Origin: Nageia nagi
Taxonomy: Eukaryota > Pinophyta
DNA length: 64,000 nucleotides
Reading direction: 5' to 3'
NCBI GenBank assembly: GCA_050084985.1
Contig: JBITNC010000001.1
Location: forward strand, 22,320,001-22,384,000
The notes below the pieces were generated by a model. The model had not been told where the DNA came from. It did not search any database and saw only the letters and a list, made by a program, of their open reading frames with translations. How positions within the stretch are numbered: position 1 is the first letter of the stretch; each line of letters starts with the position of its first letter. Positions 36,540-47,556 of the stretch are shown here, piece after piece. The position numbers and the translations under genes were made by a program.

Positions 36540-37385
36540 CTTTTTGTAGCAATCAAATTCTTTGTGACCATGGATGCCACAAAGGTTATAATTTCCATCA
36601 AACTTTACCTTAGGATTTGGTTTGCTTACCTTACCTTTTCCATATCTTTGCTTGAAGAAGCTATTATTATCATTGTTGTTGCTTTTTTTTCAAACCTTTT
36701 GGAGGAAGAAGGATAAATTTTTTTATGATGATTGAACTTCTTCTTAAAAGGAGTTTTGATTTCTCCTAGAGCAAGATTATTATCCTTTAAAGAAGAGATC
36801 AACATTTTTTTGTTAAGAGTTTTCTCATACTTCAAAAGGAGCCTAGAAAGATTCTCGGGGGATAATAATTCTTCTTCATCATTAAGCCTAGTTTCAATTA
36901 CAGTCACAAAGTTAACAAACTTTGAAGAAAAGCTTTGAAGAATAATGAAGATTATGAACTCATCATTGATACAATTGCATCCACAAGTAACAAGCTGGGT
37001 CCTAAGGCCAATGATTTTGTTCAAATAGATGGCAACATTTTCATCTTCCCTTTGAGGAGATTGAAGCAACTTTTAGAGAATACTGAACCTTGTTGAGAAC
37101 TTAGATCCAAGGTAAGTTTTCTTAAGCTTATCCTAAGATTTCTTTGCTGAGGTTGATGATAAAATCATAAGGAGCACATCATCTCACACTGCATAAAAAA
37201 TCATGGACGTTTCTAATTCATTTTTTGTTATATGCCTCAATTAGCTTCTCATCTATAGGAGCAACTAGGTTTTCATTAACTATTTGCCAAAGCTTCCTTG
37301 CATGTAGTTCAATTCTTATCCGAGGTTACCAAATACCAAAGTTGGAACCATTGAGAATGTGCTTGGGTAAGAATATGTCTCGCAT
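36540..37385 (-). pseudogene. Copia gag, frame-broken
   Basis: The likely start ATG at about 37385 (MRDIFLPKHILNGSNFGIW) is typical of copia gag. The middle is lost in broken frames. The open piece at 37069-36626 (DENVAIYLNKIIGLRTQL, NLSRLLLKYEKTLNKK) is the gag helical core. A zinc knuckle near 36555-36600 (NLCGIHGHKEFDC) has Tyr in place of its first Cys. Confidence 0.65.
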
Positions 37386-39220
37386 TTGTTACACAAGAAT
37401 GTGAAAAATAAGCATATGGTCTAAAATAATATTATATGTTTAGTTTTAATCAAACCATACATGTTTTAGATTTATTCACGTAAATCAATTATACATGATA
37501 AGTTTAATAAAAGGACAGGCTTAATTATTAAATAAAGTTCACATGAGCAAATGTTTACAATAGAAACTCATAATACAACCTATATATCTAACACTTTTAT
37601 CATCACCAAGTACTATAAATGTAGAGTGATATTGTTGAGGTTTATTTTTAATCTAAAACTAGGCCTTCAGCTAGATGCCTACAAGGTGGAGCCTAGGTAC
37701 TACCAATCCTCAACTAATTCATCTTGAATAGTAATATACTCTCACAAGGAGGAGTACCTACTATTTTTCAAAGTTGTGATGTATGTTGGATTGGCCAAAT
37801 TATTAATCTTGATTAATTTTCAAGTTATCCTTTTAGGTTATTAGAATAATCCTTGAATGGATGTGTGGACATATGGTATCACTACACACATGCCTATCTA
37901 CCTATTGGAGTTATATCTAGACCAACATAGGACTTAGAGACAATTGAGAAGTATAAACTTTTCACCATTTGGATCATCAGATTGAAGGCTCTAGTCTACC
38001 TTGTCCTTACATCGTAGCTCCTCAAACAAGTCATGTTACAGAATGTACCTGCAAATGTGTTCATTTTAGAGGGTTGCTCATTCAATGTTTATGATTTTGC
38101 ATAAGTAAATGAAGCAATGATACAAAACATAAAGTAAAGTGTGTAAGTGAAACATTATCCATACATAACTTGGAACCTTAAGAATCCAATGGGTTTTGTT
38201 TGCTAACCCTTAAAAGACATCTTTACATAAGTTCATAATTTGCACAAGATAATTTTATATAAAAAAAAGGATACATACTCAAGCATAAACATGCATCATT
38301 TCCATAATTTGTATAAGTTAACTTTGTATAAAAAAGGATAAATGCATTATTTCCATAATTTGTATAAGTCTAGGAATTAAAAAATGAATGCTTAGAGAGG
38401 TATCAAAAATATTAGGCACGCATCCATTCATCATAAAAATTCTAATATTTTTAAGTAAAAACATAAAAATTCCTCCCCCTTTTTTTTTTTTACTTAAAAG
38501 GAACTTTAGGCAACATGATCTCTTCAATAGATACTTAGGTAAAACAATTGCTAGTTTTACCTTAGAAATTTTAATCAAGGAAAAAAATGCCAAGTTTTAC
38601 CATTAAAAAAAATTACTTAAGAATCACCATTTTTTACTTAAATAAGTAATTGAATGCTTTAAAAAAAAATTCCACTTTAAAAATTTAGCCTCCCCTTTTG
38701 CAATTTAAGTATTAAATAAAAGTTACTCCTTTCAATATTTCATAAAAAATCACTATACATTGTAAAAAAATTCTTCTTGGCATAAAATACTTCCTCCATA
38801 ATGCCTAAAAAAAACTTGCAATTTCAAAAGTATAATTTTAACTAAGTAAAACAATTGCTTTGGAAATAACCTCAAAAAAAATAATTAACCTTTAAAATAA
38901 AGTTCCTTCCCCTTTAAATACTACCAAACTCATGATTTTCTCTAAATGAATAAGGGAAAAAATTAATAAGTCATGATTTACTCTATCCAAAATTTCTTGC
39001 AAAGAATTAAATGAAAGGAAGAAGAAAACTCATGCCACTCCATGTAATCAAGGTTGGAACTAAGAGTTTACTTAAGCATTAATGAATGGCAAATTATTTG
39101 GTAGGAAAAAAATGATTGTTTGCCAATAAAAATTTTGCTTGCAAGAAACAAAGTCCAACAAAAAAAAAATTCAAGCAGCATTAGATAATAGGCACAACCA
39201 AGTATTGCAGCCATGAGGGT
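37386..39220. other. AT-rich DNA with long A/T runs, no gene seen
   Basis: No open frame of interest and no LTR matching the copia 3' LTR, although this is where its 5' LTR would be expected. The 38220-39180 stretch is full of A and T runs with the words CATAATTTGTATAAGT and AAAATTACTTAAG repeated imperfectly. Confidence 0.4.
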
Positions 39221-39760
39221 GAAGGGATGAAGCATGAGTTTTATGGTCGAAAGGAGAAGAGGGACCTGGGTGACGGAGAAGAGGGCCGAGTGGCCAAGGT
39301 CTTAAGCCCCACTTTGACTTCCTATCAGAAGCCATGTTTTGATTATGGGATTTTTAGGTTATGGGAGCTGACTTGCAAGGGGAGAGGTCAAGATGTGTGG
39401 GGTTGAGTGGTAGAGTTCACAATGGAGGCATAAACCAAGTAAATACTATCGTATGTGTGGTTGAGGCACAAACCAAGGGACTCATAGGGGTAGATGTCGA
39501 GTGGTTTAAGTTGCCAGACTCAAGTTTTGGTCCTCTATCAAGGGTGTGGTGGACAGATAGAAAGGTCAAGTTGGCACAGATAGAAGGAACCAGGAAACAG
39601 AGGAGAGATTTACTTAGATCAGGGTCCTACACACTAGCTACTGTGCACCCTTACCATAGAAGGAAATAACGGTAAAGAGGAAGAGTAAAAAATGCCAAAG
39701 GAGGAGGCAAGTTGAGGGAGAGGGTGCTGCCAATGATTGGTGTTGCTGCTCCCCTTCTTT
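39221..39760 (+). other. GC-richer island with a 102-codon open frame
   Basis: The composition changes sharply from the AT-rich surroundings. The open frame at 39361-39669 begins MGADLQGERSRCVGLSG and ends VHPYHRRK. I recognise no domain and it may be chance. It could instead be LTR or untranslated sequence of an older element. Confidence 0.2.
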
Positions 39761-40200
39761 CTAAAAAAAAGTGACTCTAAATTGTTGTTGAAAAAAATAA
39801 TTATTTCAAAATAATTTGATTCAAATAAAAAAATTGAATAATGTTGTATTTATTATAGTTCCCTCTTTCATATGTATATTTAAATAGAGTGAATTTTTTT
39901 GTTAAAATACAAATGTGTAAAAATTAAATTTGTAAATTTTTTTTTACAAAAAATTTAAAAATTTAGTTACACTAGTTGTTCCAATATTAGAAAAAAAAAG
40001 AAATTTGTATACAATCATTCTAATAAGTTGCTAATGAAATCAAGTTTAGCCAAACCAAAAAAAATCATATCAATATATTATTGTTACATTAAAGAAAATT
40101 GAACATTAAATGCAATGAAAAAAAAAGGTGTAACAACAATATATTTGTAAGCAAATTTTCTTTCAAATATTAACATATTAACAATGTTAGTAAAAAATGA

Positions 40201-40400
40201 AGGGATTGAACTAACACATATCACCAAATATGTTAGTAATAAGTAGTAATTAAAAAATGCAGGAAAGAAAGTAAGAGGTTATACCTTCAAAGGTTTTATC
40301 TCTTAAGGATGAATATAAATCACCAAGGATTAGTTATAGTTCAATCCTTTTATTGGTATTAGTTATAGTTTAGAATTGTATTAGTTATAGTTCAATCCCT
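40201..40400 (+). repeat. Short element with inverted ends, LTR-end-like repeats
   Basis: AGGGATTGAACTAA at 40201 and TTATAGTTCAATCCCT ending at 40400 are inverted. The right end holds three near-copies of ATTAGTTATAGTTCAATCC. The same words form the terminal bases of the copia LTR at 15587-15620 in opposite orientation, so this may be a solo LTR remnant or a MITE-like derivative. No clear target-site duplication. Confidence 0.4.
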
Positions 40401-40830
40401 TTATGGAGGATCCAATGAAAAGATATGTGTTCTTCCTTGGATCTGGATCGATTTCATGGGTAGTAAGAAGCGATGCATCACATCCAAATCTACCATAAAG
40501 TCAAAATATCATACTACAAGAGATGCTATTTATGAACCAGTATGGTTACATCACATTTTGACAAACATTGGAATTCCATATAAGCAAGCCATAGTTCTGC
40601 ATTATGACAATCAAGGTGTATTGAAACTAGTTTGAAATCCTTATTTTCATGAGCACACCAAACACATTGAGATATAGGTGCACTTTATTCAGGACCATGT
40701 TTCACTACACAACATTTAGCTTCAGTACATTCCTATGAAAGAGCAAATTACATATGTCTTCACCAAATTTCTTGATAGTAGAAAGTTTGAATACTTTCAA
40801 AGCTTCCTCTCATGTCCTCTAAAGACCTAA
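40401..40830 (+). pseudogene. Copia RNase H fragment, plus strand
   Basis: Text such as GSGSISWV, then in another frame SKYHTTRDAIYEPVWLHHIL, HTKHIEI and QYIPMKEQITYVFTKFLD is the C-terminal half of copia RNase H. One frameshift near 40460 and stops at expected Gln codons. Everything upstream of RNase H is missing, replaced by the inverted-end element at 40201-40400. Confidence 0.75.
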
Positions 40831-40844
40831 TGTATTATGGGGGG

Positions 40845-41061
40845 TATTAGAATAAATAATACATTAGATAAATAGATACATCTAGGTATCTATAATTGTA
40901 ATAATGTAATGTTTATATATTATTAACATTACTAATGTTTACTTTAATATTAGGGTTTATGGTTTCCCCTATAGTTATTGTACGAGAATGTAACTCCCAA
41001 ATACTCATGTACTTAAATGTATTCCTCAATAATGCAAAGTACACTCTCTCGGTTATTCTCA
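40845..41061 (+). repeat. Short copia LTR (3')
   Basis: Follows a polypurine tract (TATGGGGGG, 40836-40844). Starts TATTAGAATAA, probably from TGTTAGAATAA, and ends TTATTCTCA; the ends are inverted copies. About 217 bp, a short LTR as in some copia lineages. A separate family from the copia LTR at 15587-16090. Confidence 0.55.
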
Positions 41062-41065
41062 AATA

Positions 41066-41553
41066 GTAATTGCATTGCATATCATTGTACGGTGCACATC
41101 ATATTTTCTTATTCCATTAAAATCCTCACAAGCCTAGGGAGTATCTAGGGCATGTGGATTTCATCACCATGACCTAACCCATATTCAAATTTCATCATCG
41201 AAGTGGGGGGCGCCCCTCTATTGATGATGTGTGTCATAGAGGTACGTGAGTACCCTTGAAAAATTATTCACACCCCTAGAGATTGATCCTTTGCTTGTTA
41301 ACATTTGATTAGAATCATTTTTAGGGAAACATAAGAAGATTGTGTTAGAATTTACAAGTGCACTATTAAAATCAATGCTCATTAAAAAAGATAAAGTGTC
41401 AAATTGAATAAAGAAGAAATTAGAAACATAATCACCATTGCTTCTTATCATTTAGATTTATCTTTTGAAGTGAGTGTTATCATTTAGGCTTTGTGACATT
41501 ATGTGCATACACATTAAACAAGATCTTTTAACAAAATTTTAGGCTTCTTGTTG
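41066..41553 (+). repeat. Third, partial copy of the block A leader (7966-8455)
   Basis: Matches block A from TAATTGCATTGCATATCATT through AGGCTTCTTGTTG, where similarity stops abruptly at 41553. More diverged than A is from B. Shows that the sequence belongs to a dispersed repeat family; the copia LTR joins its left edge. Confidence 0.85.
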
Positions 41554-41929
41554 TTTCCTTTTACATGGATTGAATTATGGATATTCTTTTCATGAAAAAT
41601 TTATACTATAAAAAGTAATAACTTTACATACAAAAAGGGAATGAATAAATGCATCGTAATGTAGTTAATAATGATTATGAAAAATGTCACATTAATCAAG
41701 AAGTTAATCATAAGGGAATCACATAGGTCCCAATAAAAAGAAAAAAAAAGGATCATGATTAAGGATGTCTCTCTTGAGGGGAATAATCCCAACTATCTTC
41801 TCTAACAATGATCCAAAATTTGGATCCTTTCAACATTCAGTAATCTCCATTTCAGTATGTTCATTGTGATCATCTTGTCTTCAGCTTTCCAATGCTTCTT
41901 TCGGATCGAGAATCCGAGTCCATATGTGG
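41554..41929. other. Intervening AT-rich DNA, no gene seen
   Basis: Holds only short chance frames. It may include the first bases of the downstream gypsy LTR, whose left edge could not be fixed. Confidence 0.35.
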
Positions 41930-42009
41930 AAGATATGGCATTAAGTCCATTTGTGTATTTTTCAAAAAAATAAATAAATAAAAATTAAAAAAAAAGGGAT
42001 TAAAAAAAT

Positions 42010-42290
42010 ATATGGCGGGACCCGCCTACCACTGTGGAGGCCACGTGAGAAAAAGGAGCCTACGTGGAGGGAGGACGCGATGGGTGAATGTTGACCGCCA
42101 GCCAAGCGCCATGGTGATTGCCTGTTGACCGCCAATCGCGTGGAGACCGCCTGCGTGGAGTCGGACCGCCAGACCAAGCCGCCCATGCAAGCCACTAACC
42201 AGACCGTCGCCTGACCGCCCATGCAAGCCGTTTGATCATTTGACCACCCCCGTGAGCCTACCACGTGTCGCCACCACAGCGCACCCACCC
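42010..42290 (+). promoter_or_regulatory. GC-rich U3 block with G-boxes and GACCGCC repeats
   Basis: Two CACGTG G-boxes (42042-42047 and 42262-42267); the second reads CCACGTGTC and so contains the ABRE core ACGTGTC. Between them GACCGCC occurs five times and CCCATGCAAGCC twice. About 300-500 bp upstream of the TATA box, as an LTR enhancer would be. In plants these motifs bind bZIP or bHLH factors; a role here is inferred. Confidence 0.45.
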
Positions 42291-42569
42291 AGTTTTAGAT
42301 TTTTTTAACATATTTTGCTATTTTCTAATGTTTTTGGTGATTTTTGATTCGCCTAAGGTCCTATTATTGGGCTGAGCTAATCCTGTAAGCCTGAAACAGT
42401 CTAGAGAGTGTGTTATTCCGGTTTTAGAGCTCATTTTTGGGAGATTTTTACAACCATTTGAGCCCAAATTTGCCAGGAAGATCAAGGAGATTAATGGGTA
42501 TCTGAAAATGTGTTTTTTTTTACCCAATTTCCTAGTTGTAATACTCTCCAATTTTAGCCCCCAAAATTG

Positions 42570-42578
42570 TATAAAAAG
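42570..42578 (+). promoter_or_regulatory. TATA box of the gypsy LTR
   Basis: TATAAAAAG. Transcription would start near 42600, leaving about 330 bp of R-U5 before the primer site, a normal arrangement. Confidence 0.6.
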
Positions 42579-42937
42579 GGAGCAAATTGTATAGGAAAAA
42601 AAAAGAGAGGATTTCGGGAAGTGTTTTTAGTTCTTGTTGTGATTTTCAGAGCTGTGAGTGTGTTGTGAATGTGAGAGGAGGTTTTGAAGGACCTTGGAGG
42701 CCTTGTAAAGTGATTCCACCCATTGATAGTAGAGAGCTTTTGAGCTGGATGTAGCCCACACTGGGTGAACCAGGATAAATTTTGCTTGTCTCTTCTATGG
42801 TGAATGTTTTTCCTTCTCTGTGTTTACAAATTTATTCTTGATTTTCCTTTACAAGCACTTAATTGTTTTAAGTATGAATTGATTCATTTGAAAAAGGTTA
42901 ATTTGAAATTTTAATCTTATAGTTTATGGATCAAGTT

Positions 42938-42949
42938 TGGTATCAGAGC
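42938..42949 (+). other. Primer-binding site (initiator-Met tRNA)
   Basis: TGGTATCAGAGC, four bases downstream of the LTR end. Complementary to the initiator methionine tRNA 3' end. Confidence 0.85.
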
Positions 42950-43014
42950 AGTTGAAATCATTGGGCTAACCTCTATTTTTGAGATTGTTGTTGGTGTTTG
43001 GAAAGTGTTCTTGC

Positions 43015-44342
43015 ATGTATACTAGGTCACAAAGCAAGAAAGGAGAAGGAGAATTTGTGGAGGAGGATCCAGAAATTGGTTCTAGAGTTTGGCTAAAGAA
43101 GCAAAGAGAGCTTGGAGCCATGGCCAATGAAGGAGGGTCTAATGTGGAAAACCAAATTGTTGATCTTGCCACAATGTTTCAAAAGATGTCTCTACAATTC
43201 CAACACTTTCAAGAACAACAATACAAGAAAAATGAAGGTGAAACTAGTGAATGTAATAAAATTGACAATGATGTTACACATAGTGTTTTTCAAAGTTCTC
43301 CTTTGAAATTGGAAGTTAAATTTGATTTGCCTACTTTTATTGGAGAAGTGAATGCTGAAAAGTTAGACCATTGGATTAAACAAATTGAGGTATATTGTAG
43401 AATTCAAAGAATTGTAAGAGATAAGGATAAAATCCAATTAGCAACTCTTAAAATGAGTGGTAATGCACTTGTTTGGTGGGAATGTTGTTTGCAAAGTAAG
43501 AATGAATCAATTCAAGTTTGTATTGCTTCTTGGACCCATTTTGTACAAGAAATCAATTTTATCCTTTGGGTTATCGATAAAAGGCAATCATGGAATGGCA
43601 AACTTTCCGTCAAGGCAAAGGGCAAAGTGTGCAAGAGTACACTACAGAATTTCGAAGAAGAGCTACAATGCTAGGTATTCCTTTTGATTCCCAAGATACT
43701 CTTCTTAAGTATATTGGTGGTTTGCATAATTATTTAAGGCATACAATATTGATGTTTGATCCAAATGATTTAGATAAAGTTTGTGTACAAGCCACTCACT
43801 TAGAAGAAAGGGGAAAATTTGTTAAGGATGGTAAAAAGAACAATGCTTCCAATAACAATAGTAATAATGATTCTGAAAAGAACAAAGGAAAGGGGAAAAA
43901 CAAAACTATGTCTACTACACAAAAAGAGAAGTCTAAAGATGTATGTACACATTGTCAAAAAGAAGGTCATTTAGAGGCTAAATGTTGGAAATTGCATCCT
44001 GAATTACGCCCTAAACCTAAAGGTCAAAAGAAACAAACAAATACTATTACTAAGGAAATTGAAAATGGTTCAGATGTAGATGATAAAATGGCATGTATGG
44101 TTTTGCATAATACACCTAATGAAGATGAAGAAAAAAAGAAAATTGAACTTTTTCACATGAAGGTGCAAGCTAAGAAGACTAGGATTGATACATTGTTTGA
44201 TTCTGGATCTCAAGCTAACTTAATTGCAGAAAAGTATGTCAAATCACTTGCACTCACTACTCAACCCCATCCAAACCCATATCCATTCGTATGGGTTAAT
44301 AAAAATTCAAAGTTAAAGGTAACACAACAATGCAAGTTGTAA
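43015..44342 (+). pseudogene. Gypsy gag and protease, frame-broken
   Basis: The start ATG at 43015 (MYTRSQSKKGEGEF) is typical for this group. Gag core: KFDLPTFIGEVNAEKLDHW and NALVWWE at about 43320-43500. A frameshift near 43556 and a TAA at 43578-43580 precede the second part (MEWQTFRQGKGQSVQEYTT, KYIGGLHNYLR). Zinc knuckle CTHCQKEGHLEAKC at 43944-43985. The protease motif DSGS (44199-44210) in LFDSGSQANLI keeps its catalytic Asp. The stop at 44340-44342 replaces a likely Gln codon before FGINRDYIDE, so protease continues into the pol frame. Confidence 0.85.
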
Positions 44343-45626
44343 TTTGGGATTAACAGGGATTACATTGATGAAGTTTTACTTGATGTTGTTTCTTTGGATA
44401 TTTGTGGGATTGTGCTTGGTAGTCCTTATCTATGGGAAAGAGATGCTTTAGTTTATAGAAAGGAAAATAAATATAGACTCATTAAAGATGGAATTAAATA
44501 CATGGTTAGTGCTCATCAAAGTAAGAAAAAGGATATTTCTTTGATTACTGCAGGACAAGCAAAGAAACTAATCAATACAGGACAAATGTTTGTACTTGTA
44601 ATGGTGAAATATCAAGATGAAGTAGAAATCATAAAGGCACTTGAAGATTGTGAACCACAATACAAAGAAGAAGTAAAAGAGGTAATTTCTGAATTTGAAG
44701 ATTTATTTCAAGTACCTAAAGAACTTCCACCAAAAAAAGATATACAACATGAGATTCAGTTACATCCTGATGTTGCACTTCCTAATATTGGCTTATATAG
44801 AAATTCTATTTTGAAAACTAAAGAAATTCAGAAACAAGTCAAGGAATTGTTAGATCAAGGAGTCATTAGACCTAGCACATCACCATGTGGATCTCCTATT
44901 GTTATAATTCCAAAGAAAGATGGAACTTGGCGTATGTGTGTTGATTACAGGGCACTAAATAAGATCACGGTTAAAAATCGATATCCTTTGCCATGTATTG
45001 ATGATTTAATGGATCAATTACAAAAAACTAGGCTTTTCACAAAATTATATCTAAGAAGTGGTTATCATCAAGTACGAGTTAAAGAAGAGGATGTATGGAA
45101 AATTGCTTTTAAAACTAGGCAATGATTGTTTGAATGGTTGGTTTTACCGTTTGGATTATGCAATGCTCCTGCTACTTTCATGCGTGTAATGAATGACGTT
45201 TTAAGGCCTTTCATTGATGATTTTGTTATTGTGTATCTTGATGATATTCTCATTTATAGTGATAATTGGAAAGATCATGTGGTACATATTCGTAAAGTGT
45301 TTGAAGTTTTAAGGGAAGCAAAACTCTATTTGAAGATGTCTAAGTGTGAGTTTGTCAGGAAGAGTTTAATCTATCTTGGCCACATTGTAGGTGAAGGTCA
45401 ATTGAGGATAGATCCTACAAAAATTGAGGCTATGTTGAAATGGCCTACTCCCACTAATGTGACAGAAACTAGGAGTTTTCTTGGGGCAGTACAGTATTTA
45501 CGCAAGTTTATTGCTAACTTTTCTTACATGGCTTCTCCACTTCATGCAATTACAGAAAAGAGTCATGGATTTCAGTGGAGAAGAAAAGAACAACATGCTT
45601 TTGAATTGCTTAAAAAAAATCAGTAA
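44343..45626 (+). pseudogene. Gypsy reverse transcriptase
   Basis: After the end of protease (GIVLGSPYLWERDALVYR), RT motifs follow in order: LDQGVIRPSTSPCGSPI, KKDGTWRMCVDYRALN, RYPLPCIDDL, LPFGLCNAPATF and the active site YLDD (45233-45244). The LYLRSGYHQ segment has Tyr where Asp is normally catalytic (LDL.SGYHQ). One stop, TGA at 45123-45125, sits where this family has Gly. The frame is lost in an A8 run near 45609-45618. Inactive, but recent enough that nearly all motifs read through. Confidence 0.9.
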
Positions 45627-46020
45627 CACTCTAGTACTTGCTTTACCTAATCTTCAGAAAACTTTTGAAATTGAAACTGATGCTAGTGACTATGCTATGG
45701 GTGCAGTTTTATTGCAGGAAAAACATCTGATTTGCTATCACTCGGAAATGTTTACCAGTGTGGTAAGAAACTATCCCACATATGACAAAGAGTTGTATGC
45801 ATTAGTTCAAAGTGTTAAGAAATGGAAGCACTATTTGGTAGGTAAAGAGACAATAATTCATACAGACCATAAACCCTTGCAATATCTTCAGTCACAATCT
45901 AAGTTGCAACAATCTAGGCACTTTCGTTGGATGGGATTTTTGCAACAATTTCATTTGGTGATTAAGTATAAGAAGGGTACTCAAAATAAAATTGCTGATA
46001 TGTTGTCTAGGCTTCCAATA
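45610..46020 (+). pseudogene. Gypsy RNase H
   Basis: Frame +1 relative to RT. Motifs TDASDYAMGAVLLQ, YPTYDKELYALV, HTDHKPLQYL and NKIADMLSR are in the right order and spacing for gypsy RNase H. No stop within it. Confidence 0.9.
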
Positions 46021-47556
46021 GTTGCTAGTGTTGTGATTCTACAAAATAGTTCTTTAATGCATGACGAGTATAAAGAACAATATGTGGTTGATCCTGATTT
46101 CCAAAATGTCTATCATAGATTGAATCTTGGTAATGAGGTTGGAAATCATGACTTTCATTTGCATGATGGATTACTTTTTCATTTGGGCAAACTTTGTATT
46201 CCTAATGGTGAGAGGAATGATTTGATTAGGGAAGCTCATACTTCTTGTATTTCAGGGCATTTTGGTGTTGGGAAAACTCTTGCTAATCTACAAAGGTATT
46301 GTTAGTGGCCTAAAATGTAAGAAAATGTATCTAGATATATCAGAGGTTGTATGTTATGCAGTGTAAGCAAACCCAATAACAAAAAATTTGGTCTTTATAT
46401 GCCATTGTCCGTTCCTACATGACCATGGGAGAGTATTTCTATGGATTTTGTTGGAGGTTTACCTATGTCTAAGAGAGGTCATGATTATTTATACGTGGTT
46501 GTGGATAGATTCAGTAAGATATGTATTCTAATCCCATGTAAAAAGACTGTGATAGGTCAAGAGGTAGCTAATCTTTTCTTTACTTATGTGTGGGTACATT
46601 TTGGTCTTCCTACTTCTATCATTTCTGACAAGGATTCCAGGTTTCTTGGAAAATTTTGGACTTCTTTATGGGAAAGGATGGACACTAAGTTAAAGAGGAG
46701 TATAGCTTTTCATCCATAGACAGATGGTCAAACAGAGGTGGTAAATAGGATAGTGGTACACCTATTACGGGGTTATTATGGTAAGCATCCTAAGACTTGG
46801 GATGAACATTTAAACTATATACAGCATGCATATAATCGGGCTTTACATTCTTCTACTAACAAATCACCTTTTGAGACTTGTTTTGATTATTTGCCAAAAT
46901 CACCTTTCGATATGGCTTTTGCTTCAACAAGTGATGAAGATATAGTTCTTCATAATGAGGAGGAGAGGGCAAAGAATTTTATTGAGAGGATCGGATTGAT
47001 TCATTAGAAGGTAAAAGAATAGTTGGAGAAGAGTCAAGCCAAGTATAAGGAGAGGCATGATCGTCATCGTGTGGATCATAAATTTCAGGTTGGGGATCAA
47101 GTATGGCTTCATCTCAGCAAGGAGAGACAGCATGGTAAGGGAAAGAAGTTGAAACCAATAAGGTATGGTCCATTTACCATTATTGGTCAAGTTGGAGACA
47201 ATGCATTTCGATTAGACTTACCACCCTATATGCAAATGTATTCTGTTATTAATGTTGAGAACTTGAAGTTGTATGAACCAGCCTTAGTTGCAGAAGATAC
47301 AGATGTTGTGTTACCGTCAGTTGAGGATTTAGCCCCTGAGCACATGAATGTGTTGGTTGAGGATGCAGTATTGGAAAAGAAACAACGATCATCTCGTAGT
47401 GGCATACATGAGGTGTGACATATTGGAGTGAAGGGCGAACATCCACACAAGGCCAAGTGGTATGCAGTTGATCGGGTGAGGGAGCTCCACCCTCACCTCA
47501 TTCCATCATCCATAAACTATAAGATTAAAATTTCAAATTAACCTTTTCAAATGGAT
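46021..47556 (+). pseudogene. Gypsy integrase with chromodomain-like tail
   Basis: Zinc-binding HHCC region with HTSCISGHFG and CMLC, then the catalytic core with SMDFVGGLP, ISDKDSRF and DGQTEVVNR (D, D, E all present). The C-terminal GPFTIIGQVGDNAFRL fold follows (GPY/F module). The tail at 47340-47550 (EKKQRSSRSGIHEV, then KAKWYAVDRVRELHPHLI) resembles the degenerate chromodomain of chromoviruses. In-frame stops at 46303, 46318, 46420, 46717, 47005, 47020 and 47416 fall mostly at expected Gln or Arg codons. Confidence 0.85.
47509..47556. repeat. Inverted copy of the 5' LTR end
   Basis: CATAAACTATAAGATTAAAA and the following bases are the reverse complement of 42881-42930, with about three mismatches. 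It overlaps the last codons of the pol frame. Confidence 0.85.

Larger units (their letters stand above)
15587..37385 (-). mobile_element. Ty1/copia retrotransposon, minus strand, split by a nested gypsy insertion
   Basis: Coding order on the minus strand is gag (about 37385-36540), protease (36446-36168), integrase (about 36001-35129), reverse transcriptase (about 34700-34321) and RNase H (about 34257-33500). A 3' untranslated piece runs to 32819; the element then resumes at 16158 with polypurine tract and 3' LTR. Protease-integrase-RT-RNase H is the copia order. All modules are frame-broken. No 5' LTR or primer-binding site matching the 3' LTR was found right of 37385, so the 5' end is lost or displaced. 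Confidence 0.65.
41930..42933 (+). repeat. 5' LTR of the plus-strand gypsy element
   Basis: The right end is set by GGATCA at 42933, four bases before the primer site. The left end is uncertain (TGTGGAAGATATGG near 41930 is a candidate). It contains a GC-rich block (42010-42290), a TATA box and a GGGTGAACCAGGATAAAT segment near 42763-42780 that recurs in the LTR at 49134-49628. Confidence 0.6.
41930..47556 (+). mobile_element. Ty3/gypsy retrotransposon with gag-protease-RT-RNase H-integrase, 3' end lost
   Basis: A 5' LTR (about 41930-42933) is followed by a primer site (42938-42949), gag from ATG 43015, zinc knuckle, protease, RT, RNase H, integrase and a chromodomain-like tail ending near 47550. 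RT before integrase is the gypsy order. No 3' LTR follows. Instead an inverted copy of the last 50 bp of the 5' LTR lies at 47509-47556. Decayed by stops, mostly at expected Gln or Arg codons, and two frameshifts. Confidence 0.85.

Noticed and set aside
37386-38300. 5' LTR of the copia element
   Set aside because: No match to the LTR at 15587-16090 and no primer-binding site before the gag start.
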